From contig NZ_JAHKRR010000002.1 in assembly GCF_018863395.1 (NCBI RefSeq), forward strand, positions 885,959 to 949,958: a stretch of DNA of 64,000 bases, in the 5' to 3' direction. The notes below the pieces were generated by a model. The model had not been told where the DNA came from. It saw nothing but the letters and a program-made list of their open reading frames with translations, and did not search any database. Origin of the DNA: Sinomicrobium weinanense (lineage in GTDB: Bacteria; Bacteroidota; Bacteroidia; Flavobacteriales; Flavobacteriaceae). Of this stretch, positions 27,585 through 35,176 are shown piece after piece. Positions within the stretch are counted from its first letter, which is position 1. Every line of letters begins with the position of its first letter. The translations under genes were made by a program, and so were the position numbers.

Positions 27585-29750
27585 CTATAAATTTTTCTTG
27601 ATGAAGTTTGTCATTTTGGTATAAAGGTGAAGTCGTGTATTACCACCGAAAATGCCGTGATTTTTATCGGGGTAAATGGCCCAGTCGAATTGTTTGTTGG
27701 CCTGTACCAGGGCTTCTACCATCCGCATGGTGTTCTGCACATGCACATTGTCATCTGCCGTGCCATGCACCAGGAGGTAGGCTCCTTTCAGCTTTTCGAC
27801 ATGGTTTATCGGGGAATTTTCGTCATAGCCCGAGGCATTTTCCTGCGGGGTCTGCATATACCTTTCGGTGTAGATGGTGTCGTAAAACCTCCAGTTGGTT
27901 ACCGGGGCCACGGCAATGGCCATCTTAAAGACATCGTTACCCTTGAGAATACAGTTAGAAGACATAAAACCGCCATAGCTCCATCCCCAGATACCGATCC
28001 TGTCGGCATCGATATAAGGTCTTTTACCAAACTCGCGGGCTGCTTCTATCTGGTCTTCCACTTCGTATTTTCCGAGTTCCTTATAGGTCATCTTTTTAAA
28101 GGCAGCGCCTTTGAAACCGGTACCCCTTCCATCTACACAGGCCACGATATATCCCTGCTGGGCCAGCATTTGGTACCAGTAGTCATTCAATGATCCCCAT
28201 CTGTTGGCCACCTGCTGCGAACCCGGGCCGCTGTATTGCCACATCAGTAAAGGGTATTTTTTATCAGGGTCAAAATCGGCCGGTTTTATCATCCACATGT
28301 TCAGGTCATAGCCATTGATATGTATAGTAGAAAATTCCTTTTCGGGTAACCCGTATGCTTTCACTTTTTGCACCAGCGCATCGTTGTTTACAATTTCCTT
28401 CAGCTCCTTGCCGTTTTTGGCATTGTTCAGGGTATACCTCGGAGGTGTATTGACATTGGAAAACGAATTGATAAAATAGCTAAAATCCGCACTGAAAGTA
28501 GCGCTGTTGGTCCCTTGCCGGGAAGACAGGCGCTGTTTTTTACGCCCGTTCAGCTTAATGGCATAGACATCCCTGTTTATGGAGCCGTTCTCTACGGACT
28601 GGTAGAATATTCTTCCGGTCCTGGCATCATAACCGTAGTAATTGGTCACTTCCCACGGCCCACTGGTGACCTGGCGGATGAGTTTGCCGTCTTTGGCATA
28701 GTGATAGATGTGGTTATATCCGTCTTTCTCGCTGGTCCAGATAAAGCTGTTGTCTTTCAGGAAGGTGAGATTGTCTGTAATATCGATATATGCATCGTCC
28801 GTTTCGTGGAGGACCACTTCGGAAGCCTTGTCCTTTACATTATAAAACACCAGGTCCAGAGCGTTCTGGTGACGGTTTATCACCTGTGCGCTCAATATGT
28901 CCTTGTCATTCGTCCATTTTATCCGGGGAATGTAATGGGCGTTGTTCAGCTCAACCTCTTCGGTCCCTTCATTCTCCAGGTCGTAAACAAAAAGTGAGAC
29001 TTCGGCATTCTTTTCGCCTGCCTTGGGGTATTTGAATTCCTGTTCTGACGGATACAGCTCGGTGCCGTAAATATCCATGGTAAATTGCGGCACTTCACTT
29101 TCATCAAACTTAATATAGGCGATATGGGTCCCGGAAGCATTCCATTGAAATGCACGTACAAAGCTAAATTCTTCTTCGTATACCCAGTCTGCAATACCGT
29201 TGATGATCTTGTTCTTTTCACCGTCGTTAGTGATCTGGTCGGTCTTTCCGGTTTCCAGGTCCTTGATATAGATGTCGTTCTTATAAACAAAAGCCACTTT
29301 TTTACCATCCGGCGAAAAAGTGGGCTCCTGTATTTTGTGATCTGCTATTTTCTGCGTTTTCCCGCTTTTAATATCATACATATAATATATTCCCAGCCTC
29401 GAATGGCGGTATACAGGCTCTATATCGGTAGCCAGTAACATCCTGGATTCGTCGGCACTAAAGGTATAAGAGGTAAAATGGGAAATGCCGTCCAGATCTT
29501 CCGTAGAGACTATTGTTTCTACCTTCTCCAGGGTACTGTAGTCATATTTATCTACGGTTATGGTCTTCGACTCGCGGTCCATGTTGAGAATGGAATACTG
29601 CTTGCCGTTTTTCATGGAATGGAGAACGTCCATGCCTTTCGTACTGAAAGTTCCGTTCCAGATCTCTTCTAACGTGATTTGCTTGTCCTGTGCGGTAAGA
29701 GAAGTTGCCAGTCCTGTGAACAGTAAGGATAAGATGAAATATTTTCTCAT
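27585..29750 (-). CDS. Dipeptidyl peptidase IV (S9 prolyl oligopeptidase family)
   Basis: A 721-residue exported protease with signal peptide MRKYFILSLLFTGLATSLTAQ, an N-terminal eight-bladed propeller (to about residue 480) with NGIADWVYEEEFSFVRAF, the Glu-Glu motif that binds the substrate N-terminus, and a C-terminal alpha/beta hydrolase domain. The catalytic Ser is in GWSYGGFMSS, the Asp in HGTADDNVHVQN and the His in DKNHGIFGG. It removes Xaa-Pro dipeptides from peptides in the periplasm. It is first in an operon with the POT transporter. Confidence 0.95.
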   Translation of the reverse strand: MRKYFILSLLFTGLATSLTAQDKQITLEEIWNGTFSTKGMDVLHSMKNGKQYSILNMDRESKTITVDKYDYSTLEKVETIVSTEDLDGISHFTSYTFSADESRMLLATDIEPVYRHSRLGIYYMYDIKSGKTQKIADHKIQEPTFSPDGKKVAFVYKNDIYIKDLETGKTDQITNDGEKNKIINGIADWVYEEEFSFVRAFQWNASGTHIAYIKFDESEVPQFTMDIYGTELYPSEQEFKYPKAGEKNAEVSLFVYDLENEGTEEVELNNAHYIPRIKWTNDKDILSAQVINRHQNALDLVFYNVKDKASEVVLHETDDAYIDITDNLTFLKDNSFIWTSEKDGYNHIYHYAKDGKLIRQVTSGPWEVTNYYGYDARTGRIFYQSVENGSINRDVYAIKLNGRKKQRLSSRQGTNSATFSADFSYFINSFSNVNTPPRYTLNNAKNGKELKEIVNNDALVQKVKAYGLPEKEFSTIHINGYDLNMWMIKPADFDPDKKYPLLMWQYSGPGSQQVANRWGSLNDYWYQMLAQQGYIVACVDGRGTGFKGAAFKKMTYKELGKYEVEDQIEAAREFGKRPYIDADRIGIWGWSYGGFMSSNCILKGNDVFKMAIAVAPVTNWRFYDTIYTERYMQTPQENASGYDENSPINHVEKLKGAYLLVHGTADDNVHVQNTMRMVEALVQANKQFDWAIYPDKNHGIFGGNTRLHLYTKMTNFIKKNL

Positions 29751-29904
29751 TTAGGTTCGGGTTATTATCAATACACAAAAAAATATGCCAAGTATACTAT
29801 TTTTTTTGCGAAAATATAAACTTTTTCAGTTAAACCGTGATATTTCGGATTTTTTCGTGCCAGAGGGGTAAATATTAACATACAACATACCCGAAATTCT
29901 TTAG

Positions 29905-29912
29905 TATCTTTG
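29905..29912 (+). promoter_or_regulatory. Candidate -7 box TATCTTTG for the HMG-CoA reductase gene
   Basis: Exact TAnnTTTG match 93 bases before the start at 30005. The leader contains the repeat hairpin at 29936-29998. Confidence 0.45.
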
Positions 29913-29935
29913 CCGGGACGAACTTCTGATTTACG

Positions 29936-29998
29936 AATTACGAGTGACGAATTTACGATTTATGGCATTCGTAAATCGTAAATCTAAAACCGTAATTC
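29936..29998 (+). repeat. Hairpin-forming low-complexity spacer before HMG-CoA reductase
   Basis: TTTACGATTTA (29952-29962) pairs exactly with TAAATCGTAAA (29972-29982). The flanks repeat GAATTACGAGTGACGAATTT and GTAATTC. The word set (ACGAATT, CGTAAAT) differs from the CGGTAATC set but the design is the same. Confidence 0.7.
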
Positions 29999-30004
29999 AC
30001 CAAG

Positions 30005-31324
30005 ATGAAGCAACCCGTAGAAGGATTTTCCAAACTCACCAAAGACCAGAAAATAGACTGGCTGTCCAAGGCCTATTTTGCCAACCCCGGAAAGGCGGTG
30101 ACCATTTTCAAGAAGTATTGGAACGACGACGAAAAACTCCAGAAGCTGCACGATGAATTTATAGAGAATACTATTACCAACTACTACCTGCCACTGGGTA
30201 TAGCCCCCAACTTCCTGATCAACGAAAAACTCTATACCATTCCGATGGCCATAGAGGAAAGTTCGGTAGTTGCTGCGGCAGGAAAAGCGGCCAAGTTCTG
30301 GTCTAAACGGGGCGGGTTCCGGGCAGAAGTGATCGCTACGGAAAAAATAGGACAGGTCCATTTTATATACAAGGGCCGTCCGGATACGCTCCGGGATTAT
30401 TTTGAGCATATAAAACCCAAATTGCTCAGCGACACTGCTTCTCTCAGTGAAAACATGGAAAAGAGGGGCGGCGGTATTAACAAGATAGAATTACGGGACA
30501 AGACCGATGAACTGAAAGACTATTACCAACTCCACTGCACTTTCGAGACCCTGGACGCCATGGGAGCGAATTTTATCAATTCCTGCCTGGAACAGTTTGC
30601 CAAAACCTTTAAGGACGGAGCATTGGAGTATACGGCTTTCAGTGAGGAAGAAAAACAGATACAGGTAGTGATGAGCATTTTGTCTAACTACGTCCCCGAT
30701 TGCCGTGTAAGGGCTGAAGTTTCCTGCAAGATAGTGGAGCTGAACGAAGACCATATGCCGCCACAGGAATTTGCCGATAAATTTGTCCGCGCCGTAGAAA
30801 TTGCCAGGATAGAGCCCTACCGGGCGGTAACCCACAATAAAGGGGTAATGAACGGCATCGATGCCGTAGTCCTGGCTACGGGAAACGATTTCCGCGCCGT
30901 AGAAGCCGGTATACATGCTTATGCATCTAAAGACGGAAGGTACACCAGCCTCACCCGAGCTTCTATTGAAGGCGATACCTTCCGGCTCGAAATAGAGATC
31001 CCCCTGGCACTGGGCACGGTGGGCGGGCTCACCAGCCTGCACCCCCTGGTAAAACTCTCCCTCGAAATGCTGGGCAACCCTTCCGCGCCGGAGCTGATGC
31101 AAATTGTTGCGGTAGCAGGACTGGCCCAGAATTTTGCCGCCATCCGCTCGCTGGTCACTACGGGTATCCAAAAGGGGCACATGAAAATGCACCTGCTCAA
31201 TATTCTCAACCAACTCCATGCTACTGAGGAAGAAAAAGAACATTTTGTTCACTATTTCAAAGACAAAACAGCAACACACCGTTCAGTCACGGAGGCATTT
31301 TACAAACTGCGGGAAAAAGCGTAG
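30005..31324 (+). CDS. mvaA: Hydroxymethylglutaryl-CoA reductase (class II, mevalonate pathway)
   Basis: A 439-residue class II HMG-CoA reductase. Motifs: ENTITNYYLPLGIAPNFLIN with the catalytic Glu, PMAIEESSVVAAAGKAAKFW, the Lys in HNKGVMNGIDAVVLATGND with the catalytic Asp at its end, and GTVGGLTSLHPLVKLSLEML. It reduces HMG-CoA to mevalonate. In Flavobacteriaceae isoprenoids are made from mevalonate, so a biosynthetic role is likely despite the family being called degradative. The next gene is a GHMP kinase, as expected for this pathway. Confidence 0.94.
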   Translation: MKQPVEGFSKLTKDQKIDWLSKAYFANPGKAVTIFKKYWNDDEKLQKLHDEFIENTITNYYLPLGIAPNFLINEKLYTIPMAIEESSVVAAAGKAAKFWSKRGGFRAEVIATEKIGQVHFIYKGRPDTLRDYFEHIKPKLLSDTASLSENMEKRGGGINKIELRDKTDELKDYYQLHCTFETLDAMGANFINSCLEQFAKTFKDGALEYTAFSEEEKQIQVVMSILSNYVPDCRVRAEVSCKIVELNEDHMPPQEFADKFVRAVEIARIEPYRAVTHNKGVMNGIDAVVLATGNDFRAVEAGIHAYASKDGRYTSLTRASIEGDTFRLEIEIPLALGTVGGLTSLHPLVKLSLEMLGNPSAPELMQIVAVAGLAQNFAAIRSLVTTGIQKGHMKMHLLNILNQLHATEEEKEHFVHYFKDKTATHRSVTEAFYKLREKA

Positions 31325-31437
31325 AAGAAAGTTAGAAGTCGGAGGTCCGAAGTCTGAAGTTGAGGGTCGGGAGACCGATGTATCTTTGGTCACTGATCAG
31401 CAATCATCCTTCATCGGACATCAATCATCCATCAAAT
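31325..31437 (+). repeat. Low-complexity spacer between HMG-CoA reductase and the kinase gene
   Basis: Holds AGAAGTCGGAGGTCCGAAGTC-type words, TGGTCACTGATCAGCAATCATC and a repeated CATCAATCATCCATCA. It keeps an accidental open frame that extends the kinase frame upstream. Another word set of the same spacer type. Confidence 0.6.
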
Positions 31438-32364
31438 ATGAGAAAACACTTTTACAGCAACGGAAAATTACTGCTCACCGGGGAATACGCAGTCCTCGAC
31501 GGTGCCTTGTGCCTTGCTGTTCCTACCTCCTACGGACAATCGCTCACCATAGAAGCGGGAGAAAAAGGGAAACTCTCCTGGACCAGTACCGATGAAAAAA
31601 GACATCCCTGGTTTGCACATACTTTTGATCTCCGGCAAGACCTCTTACATTCAGATCTATTAACAGAAAAGGACGCAACAGCCCAAAGGCTCAGGGAACT
31701 CTTCCGCGCTGCACAACAACTGAATCCCGACTTTCTGGTTGGCGCAGAAGGCTATGAGGCCACTGCCAAACTCGGCTTTCCCCGTAACTGGGGCCTGGGT
31801 TCCTCCTCCACCCTGGTCAGCAATATTGCGGAATGGGCAGGGGTTGATCCTTATGAATTACTGTGGCGTACTTTTTCGGGAAGCGGGTATGATATTGCCT
31901 GTGCCCGGCACAACACTCCGGTGCTCTACCGGGTCCTTGACCGGAAACCGGATGCCGAACCCGTAAATTTCAACCCTCCGTTCAGGGAACACTTGTTCTT
32001 TGTGCACCTCAACCAGAAACAGGACAGCCGGGAAGGCATAAAAAGATATAAAAGCATTGCTACGGATAAAAAAGAAGCCCTAAAAGAAATTTCCGGGATC
32101 ACCGGGCAGATCACGGTGTGTTCCACATTGGAAGCATTCGAATCGCTCCTGGAACGCCACGAACAGATCATCTCTTCGCTTATACAACTTCCCACAGCCG
32201 GGGAAAAGCTGTTTCCGGATTATCCCGGACAAATAAAGAGCCTGGGCGCCTGGGGCGGCGATTTTGTCCTGGCCACGGCACGAAGCAACCCGGAAGCCTA
32301 TTTTAAAAGTAAGGGATACACCACCGTAATACCCTACGGGAACATGGTCCTGGAAACTACTTAA
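31438..32364 (+). CDS. GYDIA-type GHMP kinase (probable mevalonate-pathway kinase)
   Basis: A 308-residue kinase of the GHMP fold. GKLLLTGEYAVLDGALCLAV is the N-terminal substrate motif, GFPRNWGLGSSSTLVSNIAE the ATP-binding loop (GLGSSS), and GSGYDIACA the variant third motif that names the GYDIA subgroup. The start at 31438 begins MRKHFYSNGK, and the upstream frame is repeat. It lies next to HMG-CoA reductase, so it probably phosphorylates mevalonate or a later intermediate; which one cannot be read from the sequence. Confidence 0.85.
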   Translation: MRKHFYSNGKLLLTGEYAVLDGALCLAVPTSYGQSLTIEAGEKGKLSWTSTDEKRHPWFAHTFDLRQDLLHSDLLTEKDATAQRLRELFRAAQQLNPDFLVGAEGYEATAKLGFPRNWGLGSSSTLVSNIAEWAGVDPYELLWRTFSGSGYDIACARHNTPVLYRVLDRKPDAEPVNFNPPFREHLFFVHLNQKQDSREGIKRYKSIATDKKEALKEISGITGQITVCSTLEAFESLLERHEQIISSLIQLPTAGEKLFPDYPGQIKSLGAWGGDFVLATARSNPEAYFKSKGYTTVIPYGNMVLETT

Positions 32365-32382
32365 GTTATTCCCGAAACCGGT

Positions 32383-32535
32383 TCAATCCAGGGCATTTTT
32401 AGTGACATAGGCCCGCCATCCTATGATGGCCAACTGCCATTTTTTGGCCTTTGCAATATCCAGTTGTCTTTTGCTGAAAGACGGGAGTATGACCTTGTTC
32501 AGCCGGGCTAAGAATTTGAAAAACTGCTTTTTCAT
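32383..32535 (-). CDS. Conserved 50-residue basic protein
   Basis: A short gene on the minus strand coding for a 50-residue very basic protein (begins MKKQFFKFLARLNKVILPSF, ends IIGWRAYVTKNALD). From memory, near-identical small proteins are widespread in Flavobacteriaceae and are often called SsrA-binding protein in databases, although they are far too short to be SmpB (about 150 residues). No domain is known to me. It is convergent with the kinase gene, with 18 bases between the stops. Confidence 0.75.
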   Translation of the reverse strand: MKKQFFKFLARLNKVILPSFSKRQLDIAKAKKWQLAIIGWRAYVTKNALD

Positions 32536-32606
32536 ATGTACAAGGTATTAAAAAAACTGCTTTGGTGTGTTTTTTTTAATATCTTATCCCTTCGGGAACC
32601 GGATTG

Positions 32607-34043
32607 TTATTCTTCTTTAATCGTGATCTCGACAACTCCGTCGGCACCATCTTCCCCATACTTCTCTATCGCTTCTTTATCCTTAAAAAGGGTAGTCTTC
32701 TCAGTCCTGGACAGATCAAGGGTATTAATGTCGAAACCCTTTTTCATCAGTTTGCCATTCACAGCTATCCGTGGTTGTTTACCATCTACGGATTGCACCC
32801 CTACCTTCACTTTCCAGGGACTTGAAGTTTTTATATCTGTTACCACATCATCACCTGAAGAACTTTTTATTTTGTCATATTTGACGGGGTATTGCTCTTC
32901 CGATTTCATGTATTCCATCTCAGGATTCTTTTTCAGGTATTCTTCCGTAAAAATCTCTATAACCCCGTTCTTTCCTTTTGCTCCATACTTTTCAACAGCC
33001 ACCTTCTTATTTTCTATAACCCTCATCAAACGCCCCTTTATAGAATTTATATCAAAATCTTCCCCCGCGAACTTGCCATCAACTATTATTGGCAGTTTAC
33101 CATCTTTAGACACATGAACGGTGTCAGTGACGGTAATAGTCTCCTCAACGGCACTTACTTTCCAGGGGGTTTTCTTTTCCTGCGCTTCTATTTTTGTATT
33201 TACAATAAGCAGGAATACAGTCAATACCGGGATCACGACCCCGTATTTCCACAATTGTTTTCGGCTTGAATTGTTCTTGTTTAACATCACTACTCGTTTT
33301 TTGATGGATGAATTAAAAAATGTGTTAGTTAAAGCTATATAATTTTTATACGCTTCCGTCTGGCCTAACAACAGGTACTGATAGTCCTTTTTATTTATGC
33401 CTTTCCGTACGGCATCACGGTCTGCCAGGTATTCCAGGTTTGCGGAGACCATTCTTTTATACAGCCATACCACAGGATTACACCACTGGAACACCATAAA
33501 CAGCTGCAAAAGGATCATATCCAGGGAATGTTTTTGCCATGCATGGACTTTTTCATGTTCCAGGATGGCGTTCAGTTCTTTTTTATCGGTATACATGGAC
33601 GGATTATATACGATAAGGTTAAAAAAGGAAAACGGCATGGTATTACGGGTGGTCTCGGCCAGTACAAAACCCTCCTGCCGGTCTTTTTCACATCCCGAAA
33701 GAAATCGTTTCAGGGACCATAATTGCAACAGGAGCCTGCCTGCAAAGAAAGCTGCTCCGGATATATAGATCCAGAAGATCACACTCCATATATCCGGCAT
33801 GGCAGTGATATCCCGGACATCCGGGTTACCTGTTGGTCCTGCGGGGATATAGTTTACAGGAGCCCCTTCTACCATTCTTGTAATAGTTAAAAAGGGAAGC
33901 ATTACGGACAGGGCCATTCCGGTGAGCAGGAAATAACGGTTGAGTTTGAAAAAGGTCTCCCGGTGCAGGAATATCCGGTAGCACAGGTAAAACAAGGTGA
34001 TGAACCCGGCACTCTTAAACGTGTAAATAAGAAAATCTTCCAT
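32607..34043 (-). CDS. M56 (BlaR1-like) membrane metallopeptidase with two plug-like repeats
   Basis: A 478-residue sensor protease. The N-terminal membrane domain has four or so helices and the zinc motif HEKVH (residues 163-167) in ILEHEKVHAWQKHSLDM. The extracytoplasmic part carries two similar units, each ending in an EKYGxxGxxGVIEI-type strand (VEKYGAKGKNGVIEIF and IEKYGEDGADGVVEIT). These look like TonB-receptor plug modules rather than a penicillin-binding domain. With the BlaI-type repressor, whose stop overlaps this start by one base, it forms a two-gene sensing unit. The signal is unknown. Confidence 0.88.
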   Translation of the reverse strand: MEDFLIYTFKSAGFITLFYLCYRIFLHRETFFKLNRYFLLTGMALSVMLPFLTITRMVEGAPVNYIPAGPTGNPDVRDITAMPDIWSVIFWIYISGAAFFAGRLLLQLWSLKRFLSGCEKDRQEGFVLAETTRNTMPFSFFNLIVYNPSMYTDKKELNAILEHEKVHAWQKHSLDMILLQLFMVFQWCNPVVWLYKRMVSANLEYLADRDAVRKGINKKDYQYLLLGQTEAYKNYIALTNTFFNSSIKKRVVMLNKNNSSRKQLWKYGVVIPVLTVFLLIVNTKIEAQEKKTPWKVSAVEETITVTDTVHVSKDGKLPIIVDGKFAGEDFDINSIKGRLMRVIENKKVAVEKYGAKGKNGVIEIFTEEYLKKNPEMEYMKSEEQYPVKYDKIKSSSGDDVVTDIKTSSPWKVKVGVQSVDGKQPRIAVNGKLMKKGFDINTLDLSRTEKTTLFKDKEAIEKYGEDGADGVVEITIKEE

Positions 34044-34402
34044 TATTTTTTGTTTTCGATCCGTCGAATGATCTCCCTGAGCTCTTCGGCACTTATTTTT
34101 TCTTCTTCGGCAAAAAAGGAAACCAGGCTTTTATAGGAGTTATTAAAATAATCGGTCATAGCACTGTGGATAAATTTTTTGCGGTACTCCTCTTTCTGCA
34201 CTATGGGATGGTACTGATAGGTATTGCCATAAGCTACATGCCCCACATACCCCTTTTCCTCCAGGTTACGGATTATGGTAGAGAGCGTGTTATAGTGTGG
34301 CTTATTATCCCCGAATTCGGCCAGGATATCTTTTACAAAGGCCTTTTCGAGCTTCCAAAGCATTTTCATTACTTCTTCTTCTTTATTGGTCAGTTTCTGC
34401 AT
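34043..34402 (-). CDS. BlaI/MecI/CopY-family transcriptional repressor
   Basis: A 119-residue winged-helix repressor. LTNKEEEVMKMLWKLEKAF is the first helix pair, NTLSTIIRNLEEKGYVGHV the recognition helix and wing start, and the C-terminus forms the dimer helices. In BlaR1/BlaI systems the membrane protease inactivates the repressor and releases its own operon. The gene overlaps the M56 gene (ATG/TAA sharing) and two palindromes lie just upstream. Confidence 0.93.
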   Translation of the reverse strand: MQKLTNKEEEVMKMLWKLEKAFVKDILAEFGDNKPHYNTLSTIIRNLEEKGYVGHVAYGNTYQYHPIVQKEEYRKKFIHSAMTDYFNNSYKSLVSFFAEEEKISAEELREIIRRIENKK

Positions 34403-34454
34403 GACTTGTTCTTTAATTGGATTTTACAGGATGATCAAAGCACTATACAAACAT

Positions 34455-34492
34455 ATAACTATTTTTTTAGTTATACAACTATAAAAATAGTT
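34455..34492 (-). promoter_or_regulatory. Twin palindromes upstream of the repressor gene (candidate BlaI operators)
   Basis: ATAACTA-6-TAGTTAT at 34455-34474 (7-bp arms) and AACTAT-4-ATAGTT at 34477-34492 (6-bp arms), centred 20 bases apart and 53 to 90 bases before the repressor start. ACTA/TAGT half-sites resemble known BlaI/MecI operators (TACTACA...TGTAGTA). Autoregulation is inferred. Confidence 0.6.
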
Positions 34493-34567
34493 AATAAACG
34501 ATAAAAACAGGATTTTGTTCTTTACCAGGGCCCGTACGGAGTCTTTATCTGAACAACCAGTTGTTGT

Positions 34568-35080
34568 TTACAGGCTTTTTTCCATCACCACGGTGTCCTC
34601 GCCTTTATAAGGGACCCTGGCCAACGGTTTCCATCCGGACCCGGCATAGAGAGATTCAGCTGTAAAAGTATAGGTATAGATCGAGGAAAATCCTTCTTTT
34701 TTGGCGAGGCGTTCTATTTCATCCAACAGTATTTGCCCCATGCCCCTGTAGCTCTTTTCGGTATACAGCAGGGCCACCCACGGGCTATACGCCTTAAACC
34801 TTTCATGGACCTTCAGCAGGTTCACTTTACGGGCAAGCCCGCCCGTAGCGATCACCCTGCCTTTAATTTCCAGGACCAGCTGAAAAAGTACATCCTCTCC
34901 GGGTTTAGCAGTAAGCCTCCTTAAAGTTTTCTCTACCGGAGTACTCCACTCCGCCGCATACCAGTCTGCAATCCTGGATATCAATTGTTTTTCCGTAGCG
35001 TGCAGCTTCCTGACGGTGATATGCTGTTGTTCGGGACGATCATCCATTTTTAGCTTTATTTTCCCGGGCTTGTGGGACAT
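34568..35080 (-). CDS. GNAT-family N-acetyltransferase
   Basis: A 170-residue acetyltransferase. The acetyl-CoA loop is seen in YRGMGQILLDEIERLAKKEGF (R-x-x-G-x-G form YRGMGQ), preceded by the WVALLYTEKS strand. The substrate is not predictable. The frame is open up to 35137, but that part overlaps the terminator hairpin of ppiD, so the ATG at 35080 (MSHKPGK) or at 35047 is preferred. Confidence 0.85.
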   Translation of the reverse strand: MSHKPGKIKLKMDDRPEQQHITVRKLHATEKQLISRIADWYAAEWSTPVEKTLRRLTAKPGEDVLFQLVLEIKGRVIATGGLARKVNLLKVHERFKAYSPWVALLYTEKSYRGMGQILLDEIERLAKKEGFSSIYTYTFTAESLYAGSGWKPLARVPYKGEDTVVMEKSL

Positions 35081-35121
35081 CACTATAAAAATAGATGATT
35101 TTCTGTATTTTATCCAAATAA

Positions 35122-35155
35122 AAAAACCTTCCGCCATTGTTGACGGAAGGTTTTT
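35122..35155 (-). terminator. Intrinsic terminator after ppiD
   Basis: AAAAACCTTCCG at 35122-35133 pairs with CGGAAGGTTTTT at 35144-35155 (12 bp), with a U-run on the minus-strand side. It lies 22 bases past the ppiD stop. Confidence 0.9.
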
Positions 35156-35176
35156 ATCATTTTATCTGTTTTTTTT

